A stretch of 64,000 nt of DNA, taken from the NCBI GenBank assembly GCA_019636565.1, contig JAHBXG010000021.1:1-64000 (forward strand). Reading direction: 5' to 3'. Shown here one piece after another: positions 54,093 to 62,842 of the stretch; position 1 is the stretch's first letter, and each line of letters opens with the position of its first letter. The DNA comes from Phycisphaeraceae bacterium. GTDB lineage: Bacteria; Planctomycetota; Phycisphaerae; Phycisphaerales; UBA1924. Made by a program: the position numbers and the translations under genes. Under the pieces are notes generated by a model. That model searched no databases and was not told the DNA's origin. It saw only the letters and a program-made list of their open reading frames with translations.

Positions 54093-54536
54093 ATGGGTTT
54101 TCAGATTTCGACCGACAAGGCACTTCTTGACGTCGATGCGGTCTTTGCGTTTCTGCGTGAGTGCTATTGGTCGCCTGGTATTGCTCGGGCGAGAGTGGAA
54201 AGGGCGATCGAGAACTCCATGTGCTTCGGGATTTATGGCTCAAGCTGCGGCACGCCGGGACGTCTGAAGCAAGTCGGCTTCGCCCGCGTCATCACCGATA
54301 AGGCCACTTACGGCTACATTGCGGACGTATTCGTGCTGGAGGAGTATCGCGGCCGCGGGCTTTCCAAGATGTTGATGAAAGCGATCGTGACGCATCCGGA
54401 ATTGCAGGGCCTCCGCCGCCTGTGCCTGATGACACGCGACGCTCACGGCTTGTACGCTCAGTTCGGATTTGCACCGATGCCCGATCCGACCCGGTACATG
54501 GAAGTGGTGGATCGGGAGTCGTACAAGCAGGACTAG
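54093..54536 (+). CDS. GNAT-family N-acetyltransferase
   Basis: The 147-residue protein has a GNAT fold: LKQVGFARVITDKATYGYIA is the central strand pair, ADVFVLEEYRGRGLSKMLMK is the acetyl-CoA pyrophosphate loop (R-G-R-G-L-S), and CLMTRDAHGLYAQFGFAPM is the typical C-terminal part. The segment WSPGIARARVERAIENSMCF at the N-terminus matches the group of small GNATs of unknown substrate. ATG 54093 is taken because AAGGGGA lies before it. The next gene, an Eis-like acetyltransferase, starts 16 bases after the stop, so both are probably co-transcribed. Confidence 0.87.
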   Translation: MGFQISTDKALLDVDAVFAFLRECYWSPGIARARVERAIENSMCFGIYGSSCGTPGRLKQVGFARVITDKATYGYIADVFVLEEYRGRGLSKMLMKAIVTHPELQGLRRLCLMTRDAHGLYAQFGFAPMPDPTRYMEVVDRESYKQD

Positions 54537-54552
54537 CACGGGGAGCGCAGCA

Positions 54553-55779
54553 TTGCCGCAGTCGAAAAAGAAGCCGGCCAAGTCACGGGTCATGGCGCAT
54601 GCAAAGTTCGGGCCAATGTCCAGGGGCGATCTGCCCGAAGTCGCACGCCTCATCACGCTCGCGTTCGCGGGCACGATGGAGAACAGCACCACGTGGGTGA
54701 AGGAGAACGGTTCGGAAAACATCCGCGTGCTCCGCGACGGCAAATCCATTCCCGCTTGCCTCCGCCGCATCGAGATGGGACAATTCTTTGGCGGGCGAAG
54801 CGTGCCGCTCTGCGGCATCGCGGGCGTTGCAACCGCGCCCGAAGCGCGGGGCAAAGGCCACGCGCGTCGGATGATGGAGGCATGCGTGCGCGAGATGCAC
54901 GATCGGGGCGAGGCGATCGGCGGGCTGTACGCATCGACGCAGGCGCTCTACCGCCAGTCGGGCTTTGAGCAGGCGGGGCATCGGTGCATCGTCAAGGTGC
55001 CGGTTGCAAGACTGCTCGGCGGGCAGAAAGCGCGGAACGTGATCGTGCTGAAGGATGCGGATATGCCGCGGGTGGAGGCGTGTTACCGTCGGTTCGCATC
55101 CGCGTACAACGGCATGCTCGATCGGAGCGAGTACATCTGGAAGCGCGTCAAGGAACGGCCGGATTCGAAGTACCAGGGGTACGGTGTACTCGACGAGCGG
55201 GGCACGCTTTGCGGGTATCTGTTCATGTCTCAGCCCCGCGACAGCAACACCGGGCGGCAGGATCTGCAACTGTCCGACATCGCTTTCACCAGCGCGGACG
55301 CGGGACGCCAATTGATCGCCTTTCTCGCCGACTACGAACCGATGGCCGATTCGCTCCAACTCGGGGGCGGACCGCTCCACCCGCTGCTCACGCTTTTGCC
55401 TCAGCAGCGCTACGAAGTGAAACTCAAGGATTATTGGATGCTGCGGGTGGTGCATGTGAAGCGTGCCCTCGAAGCTCGCGGCTACTCGTCCGCAGTTCGC
55501 GGCACCGTAGATCTTGATATCACCGACGACGTGATCGACGCGAACACCGGCCGCTGGCAGGCGGAATTCGCGGACGGCAAAGCCCGGGTCATGAAGTGGA
55601 AGGGTGGCGGACGTGCAGGCGTCACATGCACTATCCGCGGCTTGGCGGCCATGTACAGCGGCCTGTATTCCCCCCGTCAGGCGGCGGCGATCGGCCTTTG
55701 CTCCGGCGATGAAACGGCGCTCGACCTGCTCGGGGGCGTGTTCGCGGGCGGCACGCCGTGGATGACCGACCACTACTGA
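54553..55779 (+). CDS. Eis-like N-acetyltransferase with SCP2-type C-terminus
   Basis: The 408-residue protein has a GNAT core of the Eis type (CGIAGVATAPEARGKGHARR, with the R-G-K-G-H loop, and MHDRGEAIGGLYASTQALYR with QSGFEQAGHRCIVKVP), a second GNAT-like domain (about 160-300), and an SCP2-like C-terminal sheet (WQAEFADGKARVMKWKGGGR). Eis-like enzymes acetylate amines at several sites of a substrate; the natural target here is unknown. TTG 54553 is used because GGGGAG lies seven bases before it. The gene follows another GNAT gene after 16 bases. Confidence 0.85.
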   Translation: MPQSKKKPAKSRVMAHAKFGPMSRGDLPEVARLITLAFAGTMENSTTWVKENGSENIRVLRDGKSIPACLRRIEMGQFFGGRSVPLCGIAGVATAPEARGKGHARRMMEACVREMHDRGEAIGGLYASTQALYRQSGFEQAGHRCIVKVPVARLLGGQKARNVIVLKDADMPRVEACYRRFASAYNGMLDRSEYIWKRVKERPDSKYQGYGVLDERGTLCGYLFMSQPRDSNTGRQDLQLSDIAFTSADAGRQLIAFLADYEPMADSLQLGGGPLHPLLTLLPQQRYEVKLKDYWMLRVVHVKRALEARGYSSAVRGTVDLDITDDVIDANTGRWQAEFADGKARVMKWKGGGRAGVTCTIRGLAAMYSGLYSPRQAAAIGLCSGDETALDLLGGVFAGGTPWMTDHY

Positions 55780-55827
55780 TCCCAATTCGGCTGGAACGGG
55801 CTCTGGAACCTATGCCCGGCTGGTCGG

Positions 55828-55833
55828 TACGCT
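55828..55833 (+). promoter_or_regulatory. -10-like hexamer, leaderless start pattern
   Basis: TACGCT ends exactly six bases before the ATG at 55840. There is no Shine-Dalgarno sequence in between. Confidence 0.45.
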
Positions 55834-55839
55834 TGGCTC

Positions 55840-58167
55840 ATGCGCACACTCTTTCGTCGGGTGATCGTTCTGTTGAGTGCTTGCACGATCGCTTCCGTCA
55901 CGCTTGCGAGGCAGAACATGAACCAACCCGGTTCGGGCGGCACGAATCAGCCCGACAAGTTCCTCGAACTCTTCGCCAAGACCAACCGCTTTCGGCTAGG
56001 CGAACCCGGCGCGTTCAAAGTCACGCCTGACGGCAGCGCCGTGCTGTTCCTGCGGAGCGAAGGCCCCGAGAGTTTCGTGCAGGAACTCTGGCTGTTCGAC
56101 GCGGCAACCGGCAAGGAACGCAAGGTGCTGAGCGCCGCGGACCTGCTGGGAAAGGGCGATGAGAAACTGACGGCTGAAGAATTGGCGCGACGGGAGCGCA
56201 TGCGGATGAGCAGCCGCGGCATCGCTTCTTTCGAGATCTCGAAGGACGGGAAGGTGCTGCTGGTGCCGCTCAGCGGGCGGCTGTTCCGCGTGCTGATGTC
56301 GAGCCTCGAATCAGAAGGCAAGATTCACGCGACGGAAGTGAGCACCGGCGGCTCGGCGATCGACCCGCGATTGTCGCCCGATGGCAATCACGTCGGATTC
56401 GCCCGCGACGGTGAACTGTGGGTCAGCCCCGCGGCAGTCGGCGACCCGCGCCGTATCAGCCCGCAGGCCAAGGAGAACGTGAGCTACGGCGAAGCCGAGT
56501 TCGTGGCGCAGGAAGAGATGAAACGCATGCACGGCTTCTGGTGGTCGCCGGATTCGCGCCGGATTCTGTATCAGCAGACGGACGTGGGTGCGCTCGAGAC
56601 GTTCTACATCCCCGATCCGGCCGATCCGGCCAAGGTTCCGCAGCCGTGGAAGTATCCGAGGGCGGGAAAGGCGAACGCCGAGGTGACGCTGTGGATCTCG
56701 CCCGACATCAGTGAGGCCTCAAAGCCCGCGACGGCGGTGAAATGGGACCGTGCGAGATTTCCGTATGTCGCACGCGTCGTCTGGCCCCGCCAGGGCGTGC
56801 CGGCGATGATCGTGCAGAACCGCGAGCAAACCGAGCAGGTGCTGCTGCGGATCGATATTGAATCGGGCGAGACACGCCCGATGCTGACAGAGAAGGATGC
56901 CGCGTGGATCGGGCTGGAGCACGAGATTCCGGCGTGGTACGCGGACGGGAAGCGGTTTCTGTGGCTGAGCGAGCAGGGCGAGACCGACGGCTGGGAACTC
57001 CAATCCCGTGGCGCCGATGGCACACTTCAGAAGAAGTATCCATTGCAAGGTTGGGTGCTTGAGGGCTTGGCGAGGGTCTGCGACAAGGCCGATGTTGCGT
57101 TGGTGGAGGCGGCGCCCGCCGATGACAGCGCGCAGTTGCTGGGGCTTCGGGTGGATCTGAAGAGCGGCGACATTCGCCCTGTGACCGCGCCGGTTTCAAG
57201 GAGCCAAGGCGATGCGGGCGGCCAGTACAGCGTGATCTCGAACGACGCAATGACTCTGTGGGTCGTCGCAGGGCGCCAGCGCGACGGAAGCCAGGTGCTC
57301 GATGTGTTCAAGGGAAAACCGGGGCTGGAGGACGGCGCGCGCGTGGGGCAGATTCGATCGGTGGCCGCGGAACCGCCGTTTGTGCCCAAACCGGAATGGG
57401 TGCGGGTTGCCGCGAACGGACGGGAGTTCGCGGCGGTGATCATTCGCCCTCGCGACTTTGACCCGAAGAAAAAGTACCCGGTGCTTGACTTTGTCTATGG
57501 CGGACCGAGCGCGAATCAGGTGAATGCGAACGCTCGGGCGTACCTGCAGAACCAGTGGTTTGCCGACCAGGGCTTCATCGTGGTGAGCATTGATGGGCGG
57601 GGCACGCCCCGACGCGGGCGCGATTGGTCGCGCGTGCTGAAGAAGGACGGCGTGGGCAACTTCATCGATGTGCCGCTGGCGGATCAGTGCGACGCGATCG
57701 AGGCCCTGTGCAAGAAGTATCCGGAGATGGACCGCGACCGCATTGGTATTTTCGGCTGGTCGTTTGGTGGCTATTTCTCGTCGATGGCGACGATGCGACG
57801 GCCCGATGTGTTCAAGGCCGGTGTCGCGGGAGCGCCGGTAACGGATTGGCGCGACTACGACACACACTACACCGAGCGCTACATGGGCCTGCCAGATGCG
57901 AACAAGGCCGGGTATGACGCATCGGATGTGCTGACGTACTGCAAGGACCTGAGAGTGCCGCTGCTGGTAATTCAGGGAACGGCGGACGACAACGTGTACT
58001 TTGTCCACTCACTCAAGTTGACCGACCGGCTCTTCCGTGAAGGCAAGCAGTTCGAGTTCGTTCCGCTGGCGAGTCAGACGCACATGGTGACCAAGCCGGA
58101 GATGGTGCTCCGGCTCAACGAACGGATTGCGGATTTCTTCAAGCGGAATCTTGGTGGACCCAAATAG
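55840..58167 (+). CDS. S9-family dipeptidyl-peptidase IV-type peptidase, secreted
   Basis: The 775-residue enzyme has a signal peptide (RVIVLLSACTIASVTLARQ), an eight-bladed-type N-terminal propeller (about 50-520) and a C-terminal alpha/beta-hydrolase domain. The catalytic serine is in FGWSFGGYFSS (Ser641), the aspartate in IQGTADDNVYF (about 716) and the histidine in ASQTHMVTKPE (His748). FVAQEEMKRMHGFWWSPDSR carries the Glu-Glu pair that binds the peptide N-terminus in DPP-IV. The enzyme should release X-Pro or X-Ala dipeptides from peptides outside the cytoplasm. The start is supported by the leaderless pattern; a promoter lies directly before it. Confidence 0.93.
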   Translation: MRTLFRRVIVLLSACTIASVTLARQNMNQPGSGGTNQPDKFLELFAKTNRFRLGEPGAFKVTPDGSAVLFLRSEGPESFVQELWLFDAATGKERKVLSAADLLGKGDEKLTAEELARRERMRMSSRGIASFEISKDGKVLLVPLSGRLFRVLMSSLESEGKIHATEVSTGGSAIDPRLSPDGNHVGFARDGELWVSPAAVGDPRRISPQAKENVSYGEAEFVAQEEMKRMHGFWWSPDSRRILYQQTDVGALETFYIPDPADPAKVPQPWKYPRAGKANAEVTLWISPDISEASKPATAVKWDRARFPYVARVVWPRQGVPAMIVQNREQTEQVLLRIDIESGETRPMLTEKDAAWIGLEHEIPAWYADGKRFLWLSEQGETDGWELQSRGADGTLQKKYPLQGWVLEGLARVCDKADVALVEAAPADDSAQLLGLRVDLKSGDIRPVTAPVSRSQGDAGGQYSVISNDAMTLWVVAGRQRDGSQVLDVFKGKPGLEDGARVGQIRSVAAEPPFVPKPEWVRVAANGREFAAVIIRPRDFDPKKKYPVLDFVYGGPSANQVNANARAYLQNQWFADQGFIVVSIDGRGTPRRGRDWSRVLKKDGVGNFIDVPLADQCDAIEALCKKYPEMDRDRIGIFGWSFGGYFSSMATMRRPDVFKAGVAGAPVTDWRDYDTHYTERYMGLPDANKAGYDASDVLTYCKDLRVPLLVIQGTADDNVYFVHSLKLTDRLFREGKQFEFVPLASQTHMVTKPEMVLRLNERIADFFKRNLGGPK

Positions 58168-58284
58168 CGCGGGTACCGGCAACATCGAGCCTTTGCGGTG
58201 GGCAAGAAAACGCAAGGCCGAGTCAAGCCGAGCAGCAAAGATCCTCACGGAGCAGGCGTCAGGATGAACTGTTAGGAGATTTCC

Positions 58285-58788
58285 ATGGCAACCGTCAACA
58301 CCGCGAAAATCCGTGTTTCACCGGGTAGCGCCCGTGAGTTGCACTTCTCCAGTCTCGACGATGTTCTCGCCGAGATGGATCGGATTGCCGAAGCCGAGCG
58401 ACAGGGGCGCGTGAAGCGCCTCGGCAATTGGACGGTCGGCCAGGTCTTCGGGCACCTCGCGACGTGGATCGACTATTCGTACGACGGCTTTCCGCCCAAA
58501 CTCAACCCGCCGTGGATCATCCGGTTCATCCTGAAGTTTCAGAAGAACAAGTTCATGAAGGGGCCGATGCCGCGAGGAGTGAAGATCCCGGGGATTGAGA
58601 ACGGGACTTTCGCAACCGAGGTGGTTTCGCTTGAAGACGGCGTTGCACATCTGCGGCGATCGATCGAGCGGCTCAAGCGGGAGAAGCCGACTCAAAAGAG
58701 CGTTCTCTTCGGCGAGATGACGCATCAGGAGTGGGTCACGGGGACGCTCCGGCACGCCGAATTGCACATGAGTTACCTGACGTATTGA
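58285..58788 (+). CDS. DinB-like DUF1569 protein
   Basis: The 167-residue protein matches the DUF1569 group of the DinB/YfiT-like four-helix-bundle superfamily. LGNWTVGQVFGHLATWIDYS carries the first histidine, and LRHAELHMSYL ends the protein with two further histidines, together a probable metal site. FGEMTHQEWVTGTLRHAELH is the typical closing segment. Some relatives are thiol-dependent transferases; no reaction is assigned here. TTAGGAG lies before the ATG. It is followed after 34 bases by an exported DUF1579 protein on the same strand. Confidence 0.82.
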   Translation: MATVNTAKIRVSPGSARELHFSSLDDVLAEMDRIAEAERQGRVKRLGNWTVGQVFGHLATWIDYSYDGFPPKLNPPWIIRFILKFQKNKFMKGPMPRGVKIPGIENGTFATEVVSLEDGVAHLRRSIERLKREKPTQKSVLFGEMTHQEWVTGTLRHAELHMSYLTY

Positions 58789-58822
58789 GTGCGTTGGACC
58801 GATCCGAGCGGAGAATTGAACC

Positions 58823-59383
58823 ATGCAGATTTTTGCGGTCGTTGCGGTTTCGTTGCTGGGTCTGTTTGCTGCTGATCCGGTAAAGACTGCTGCGCCTCCG
58901 AGTAGGCAAGACCCGATTGTGCTCGCGGTTGATCGACTCTCATTTCTTGTCGGGGATTGGAACGGCGACGGCATGCTCGCCAGCCCCGAGAAATCCGTTA
59001 CCCAGAAGGGGCCGTGGAAAATCGAGAAAGCCTTCGGCGATCGGTTCATTCGTTTGGAGTTTGACGCCGTTGTCGATGGCGGTGCCGGGGGCAACAACCG
59101 GTTCGTCGGCTACTTTACGTTCGACCCGGAATCGAAGAAGTACCGCACGATCTGGTTGAATGTTGACAACAGCAACATGCAGTTCCAGGAAACCGGCGAC
59201 CTCGACCCCGAAGGTCGCACGCTCACGCTGATCTCCGAACAGTCGCGCAAGGACGGGACCAGGGTCAAAGTCCGCTCGGTCTTTCATCGCGTGGACGAAA
59301 ACCACGTCACGGTGGAGGACCATCCGCTGGACGAAGCCGGGAAGCCGATTCGAAAGTCGTTCGGATTTGATTTGACTCGCTAG
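58823..59383 (+). CDS. Exported DUF1579-like protein
   Basis: The 186-residue protein has a short signal segment (FAVVAVSLLGLFA) and a lipocalin-like beta domain: LSFLVGDWNGDGMLASPEKS is the opening, then FIRLEFDAVVDGGAGGNNRF, VGYFTFDPESKKYRTIWLNV and VRSVFHRVDENHVTVEDHPL. The W-x-G-x-G opening and the FDP...Y...W order fit DUF1579-type proteins of unknown function. GGAG lies nine bases before the ATG. It is convergent with fabG, seven bases apart. Confidence 0.75.
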   Translation: MQIFAVVAVSLLGLFAADPVKTAAPPSRQDPIVLAVDRLSFLVGDWNGDGMLASPEKSVTQKGPWKIEKAFGDRFIRLEFDAVVDGGAGGNNRFVGYFTFDPESKKYRTIWLNVDNSNMQFQETGDLDPEGRTLTLISEQSRKDGTRVKVRSVFHRVDENHVTVEDHPLDEAGKPIRKSFGFDLTR

Positions 59384-59390
59384 CGAACTG

Positions 59391-60137
59391 TCAGGCCATG
59401 GTCATCCCGCCGTCGACGACGATTGTTTGACCAGTGAAAAACCCCGCCTCGTCGCTGGTGGCGTACGAAACCGCCGCGGCGATATCGTCGCCGGTGCCGA
59501 AGCGCTTCACGGCGATCATGCCCATCACGTGATCCTTCACCTGCTGAGGCAGGTTCTGGGTCATGTCGGTCTCGATATAGCCAGGCGCGACGACGTTGCA
59601 GGTGATGTTCTTGCCACCAAGCTCCCGCGCGATCGACTTGCTCAGGCCGATCAGGCCGCTCTTGGCCGCGGCGTAGTTCGCCTGGCCCGCGTTGCCGACG
59701 ACGCCGCTGGTGGAGGAAATGTTGACGATGCGTCCGAACTTGCCCTTCATCATCGCCCGGGCCGCGGCGCGGATCGCGACAAAAGCGCTGGTGAGGTTGG
59801 TTCCGATCACGGCGTCCCAGTCTTCATCGCTCATGCGGAGCGCAAGGCCGTCTTTGGTGATGCCGGCGTTGTTGACGAGAATGTCGAGCCGCCCGTGCGT
59901 TTCGGCGACTTTCTCGATCGAGGCGGCAAACGCCTTTGCATCCGCGATGTCCGCCGCCATCACCGAGGCGCTGCCCCCGTTGGCCTCGATGCCGTGTTTC
60001 ACATCGTTCAGAGCGCTCTCGGTCCGGGCGATCAGAACGACGTGACGACCGTCCTTCGCGAGACGTTGCGCGATGGAGCGGCCGATGCCGCGGGATGCTC
60101 CGGTGACGACGGCCAATCTCTTGGGTGTATCAGTCAT
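59391..60137 (-). CDS. fabG: 3-oxoacyl-[acyl-carrier-protein] reductase
   Basis: The 248-residue enzyme reduces 3-ketoacyl-ACP with NADPH in each fatty acid elongation cycle. The short-chain dehydrogenase marks are TGASRGIG (12-19), NNAG (89-92), Ser141 in IVNISSTSGVVGNAGQ, Tyr155 and Lys159 in YAAAKSG, and the FabG-type end GFFTGQTIVVDGGMTMA. It is the last gene of the plsX-fabH-fabD-lipoprotein-fabG cluster; acpP, which often follows fabG, is not present downstream, where convergent genes begin. Confidence 0.95.
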   Translation of the reverse strand: MTDTPKRLAVVTGASRGIGRSIAQRLAKDGRHVVLIARTESALNDVKHGIEANGGSASVMAADIADAKAFAASIEKVAETHGRLDILVNNAGITKDGLALRMSDEDWDAVIGTNLTSAFVAIRAAARAMMKGKFGRIVNISSTSGVVGNAGQANYAAAKSGLIGLSKSIARELGGKNITCNVVAPGYIETDMTQNLPQQVKDHVMGMIAVKRFGTGDDIAAAVSYATSDEAGFFTGQTIVVDGGMTMA

Positions 60138-60178
60138 GTTCAGTCTGTTGTTGGAAGTGGAACCGGGTTCCGAGCAAT

Positions 60179-60760
60179 TCAGTCAAAGACGCCATCATCA
60201 AATTGGTTCGCCCGCGGATGCGTCTTGCGGCCGCCCGGCAAACCCGTGAACACGTACTTGCCGTTGTCGAGCGTTCCGGTGAATCGAACGAGGTAGGCGA
60301 TGCCGGGCTCCTGGATGGCGAGAGAAACATTGAAGCTCTGCGGCCGTGCGCCGGGGGCGGAAAGTTCGACGACGCGAACCGCTTCGATCTTGGCCGTCGA
60401 GTCTTCCCACTGGCCGTTCGCCTGCAATTGATCGAGCACGTCTTTGCCCACATTGACCAGAAGCCCGCTCATGGCCTTGCCATCTCCCTTGGCGATAGCG
60501 CTGGCCAGATCGATCACGCTCACGGCAACCGCATCATCCGCTGGCGCTTTCTCCTGCGGAAACTGCACCCGCTTGTCCGCGCGACTGGTCTGCAGCAGAG
60601 TGCCAACGTCGATCGGCTTGGGGGCCGGTGGGGCGGGAGGGGGCGGCGGAGCGACGGGCTTGGGGGGTGCTTTCTTCTCGCCGCAGCCGGGCAGGATGGC
60701 CGCGCCGGCCACCAGCGTGAGAGAGAGGGGAATGACGGTCCAGAGGGAGTTCAATCGCAT
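60179..60760 (-). CDS. Putative lipoprotein within the fab cluster
   Basis: The 193-residue protein begins with a lipoprotein signal (LWTVIPLSLTLVAGAAILPG followed by Cys), then EKKAPP and a proline-rich linker of about 25 residues. The rest (about 50-193) has a helix around IDLASAIAKGDGKAMSGLLV and a beta part with IEAVRVVELSAPGARPQSFN and GIAYLVRFTGTLDNGKYVF. I do not recognise a family. AGGA lies six bases before the ATG. It sits between fabD (22-base gap) and fabG (41-base gap), so it is likely co-transcribed with them. A link to fatty acid synthesis is not shown. Confidence 0.7.
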   Translation of the reverse strand: MRLNSLWTVIPLSLTLVAGAAILPGCGEKKAPPKPVAPPPPPAPPAPKPIDVGTLLQTSRADKRVQFPQEKAPADDAVAVSVIDLASAIAKGDGKAMSGLLVNVGKDVLDQLQANGQWEDSTAKIEAVRVVELSAPGARPQSFNVSLAIQEPGIAYLVRFTGTLDNGKYVFTGLPGGRKTHPRANQFDDGVFD

Positions 60761-60782
60761 ACGGGATCCTGCGGGAAAGTGA

Positions 60783-61721
60783 TCAAGGCTCATCGTGACC
60801 GGCGACTTTGACGTTTTTGTCGATGCGACGATAGAGACCCGCGAGCGTGCGGCCGGGGGCAAGTTCGTGGAATTCGGCCTGTCCAGCGAGCGACGACGCG
60901 ATCGTGGCGCACGATTGCGCCCAGCGCACGGGGCTTGTGAGTTGCTCCACAAGACGCTCGCGGATGCTCTGAGGAGTGGGGGTGTGCGGTGCCGCCGTGA
61001 CGTTGGCATACACCGGGCAACGCGGAGCGCGAATCTCCACTTCGGACAGCGCCTTGGCGAGCCGTTCTGCGGCAGGTTTCATCAGCGGCGAATGGAACGC
61101 CCCGGCGACCACCAGCGCTGTGGCACGCAAACCGAGTTCTGCGGCGATCGGTCCTGCGCGATCGCACGCGGCCTTCGAGCCCGAAAGGACGATTTGTCCC
61201 GGAGCGTTGAAGTTGGCGCACACCAGCACATCCGCGCCTCGGGCCTTGTCGCATACCTGCTGCGCCTGTGCCTCATCAGCGCCAATCAATGCGACCATCC
61301 CACCTTCGCTTGCTTCCGCGGCATCCTGCATCGCTCGGCCGCGCAGCGTGACGAGTTTCAGCCCGTCCTCGAATGACATCGCACCGGCGATGGTGAGGGC
61401 GGTGTATTCGCCGAGCGAGAGCCCCGCCGCGGCGGCGATGGGCGCTTCGCCGTTGCCGAAGCTCCACGCGGCCTTCAGCGCGGCATAGCACGCCATGGAA
61501 GTGGCGAAGATCGCGGGCTGACTGGCGTCGGTCTTGTTGAGGCGTTCCGCCGGGCCTTCAAAGCACAGGCGGCTGAGTGGCAGCCCGAGCGAATCGCCCA
61601 GAATCTGGTCGGCCCGATCGAAAACTGCCTTGGATTCCGTGGATTTCTCGGCAAAGGCCCTGCCCATGCCGACGGTTTGCGCGCCCTGCCCCGGGCAAAG
61701 AATGACGAGCGGAGTGCTCAT
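60783..61721 (-). CDS. fabD: Malonyl-CoA:ACP transacylase
   Basis: The 312-residue enzyme moves malonyl from CoA to acyl carrier protein. The opening VILCPGQGAQTVGMG, the nucleophile Ser102 in AGLSLGEYTALT, and His210 in AGAFHSPLMKPA are the family marks, with LKLVTLRGRAMQDAAE carrying the malonyl-binding arginine. Length and order are those of bacterial FabD. It follows fabH with 51 bases between. A TACAAT hexamer lies exactly six bases before the ATG, so besides read-through it may have its own leaderless transcript. Confidence 0.95.
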   Translation of the reverse strand: MSTPLVILCPGQGAQTVGMGRAFAEKSTESKAVFDRADQILGDSLGLPLSRLCFEGPAERLNKTDASQPAIFATSMACYAALKAAWSFGNGEAPIAAAAGLSLGEYTALTIAGAMSFEDGLKLVTLRGRAMQDAAEASEGGMVALIGADEAQAQQVCDKARGADVLVCANFNAPGQIVLSGSKAACDRAGPIAAELGLRATALVVAGAFHSPLMKPAAERLAKALSEVEIRAPRCPVYANVTAAPHTPTPQSIRERLVEQLTSPVRWAQSCATIASSLAGQAEFHELAPGRTLAGLYRRIDKNVKVAGHDEP

Positions 61722-61727
61722 GGATTC

Positions 61728-61733
61728 ATTGTA
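61728..61733 (-). promoter_or_regulatory. -10-like hexamer before fabD, leaderless pattern
   Basis: TACAAT on the minus strand ends exactly six bases before the ATG of fabD at 61721, with no Shine-Dalgarno sequence. It is one of the best -10 matches in the window. Confidence 0.5.
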
Positions 61734-61772
61734 GGAAACGCCCGGTTCGCTCGGCGGCCGGAGTCGTTTCTA

Positions 61773-62798
61773 TCATAGTTGCCAGAGGCTGCTGCCCCAC
61801 GTCAGCCCGCCGCCGAATGCCACGAACATCACCTTGTACCCGTCGCGGATGCGACCCGATCGGCGCAGTTCATCGAGGCAGAGCGGGACCGAGGCCGCGA
61901 CGGTGTTCCCGAAGCGATCGATGTTGACATACAGCTTGTCCTCGGCGAGCCCGAAGCGATCGCGTGCAGCGTGCAGGATGCGCTGGTTGCTCTGATGGCA
62001 GACGTACATGTCCACGTCGGTCGCGGCGATCTTGGCTTTGTCGAGCGTTTGCTGGATGAGTTCGGGGAACGTGCTGACCGCGAACTTGAAGACCGAAGCG
62101 CCGTTCATCTGGACGTGGTCGAACTTGGAAGGGTCGGGCTCGACGCCTGGCGGGAAATCCTGCGAGCAGCGGGGCACGTAGATCTCTTTCCAGCCCTTGC
62201 CGTCCGAGTGCATCGCCTGGGCGAGAATGCCCTTGCTGGTGTCGTCGGTGGCGTTGATCACGGTGGCCGCGGCGGCATCGCCGAAAATGATCGAGGTCGA
62301 ACGGCCGGCATCGTTGTATTGCATCAGCGTCGAGAGCGCGTCGGCCCCAATCAAACCGATGTTGCGATAGGCGCCGCCCTTGATCAGATCGTGCGCGACG
62401 TTGAGGCCGTACACGAATCCTGAACACGCCGCGTTCAGGTCGAAGGCGCCGCAATTGCCGGCGCCGATCATGTTCGCCACAAGCGAAGCCGAGCCGGGGC
62501 ACGACATTTCGGCTGTCATGGTCGCGACGATGATGAGGTCCAGATCGGCCGGCGCCAGGCGTGCCTGGGCGAGGGCGGCTTTGAGTGATTCGGCCGCCAA
62601 CTGGCTGGTTGATTCGCCTTGGTCGCGATTCAGGATTCGCCGCTCGCGGATGCCGGTGCGCTGGACGATCCACTCGTCCGACGTCGCCATCATTTTCTCA
62701 AGATCGGCGTTGGTGAGCGTGCGTTTCGGCAGTGCCGACCCGGTCCCCGCGATTCGGACGCCGACGGGACGTCGGCCGGTTGTGGTTCCATTGGACAT
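61773..62798 (-). CDS. fabH: 3-oxoacyl-[acyl-carrier-protein] synthase III
   Basis: The 341-residue enzyme condenses acetyl-CoA (or a branched acyl-CoA) with malonyl-ACP to start fatty acid chains. The triad is visible: Cys125 in LNAACSGFVYGL, His268 in VCHQSNQRI and Asn298 in DRFGNTVAAS. DEWIVQRTGIRERR and the FGDAAAATV strand are further FabH signatures. It follows plsX after 44 bases. On the minus strand TAGACT (62808-62813) ends nine bases before the ATG and may be an internal promoter. Confidence 0.95.
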   Translation of the reverse strand: MSNGTTTGRRPVGVRIAGTGSALPKRTLTNADLEKMMATSDEWIVQRTGIRERRILNRDQGESTSQLAAESLKAALAQARLAPADLDLIIVATMTAEMSCPGSASLVANMIGAGNCGAFDLNAACSGFVYGLNVAHDLIKGGAYRNIGLIGADALSTLMQYNDAGRSTSIIFGDAAAATVINATDDTSKGILAQAMHSDGKGWKEIYVPRCSQDFPPGVEPDPSKFDHVQMNGASVFKFAVSTFPELIQQTLDKAKIAATDVDMYVCHQSNQRILHAARDRFGLAEDKLYVNIDRFGNTVAASVPLCLDELRRSGRIRDGYKVMFVAFGGGLTWGSSLWQL

Positions 62799-62842
62799 GA
62801 GTGCGAAAGTCTACGCGCCGTCATGGCCCCCGGCCCGGGCGG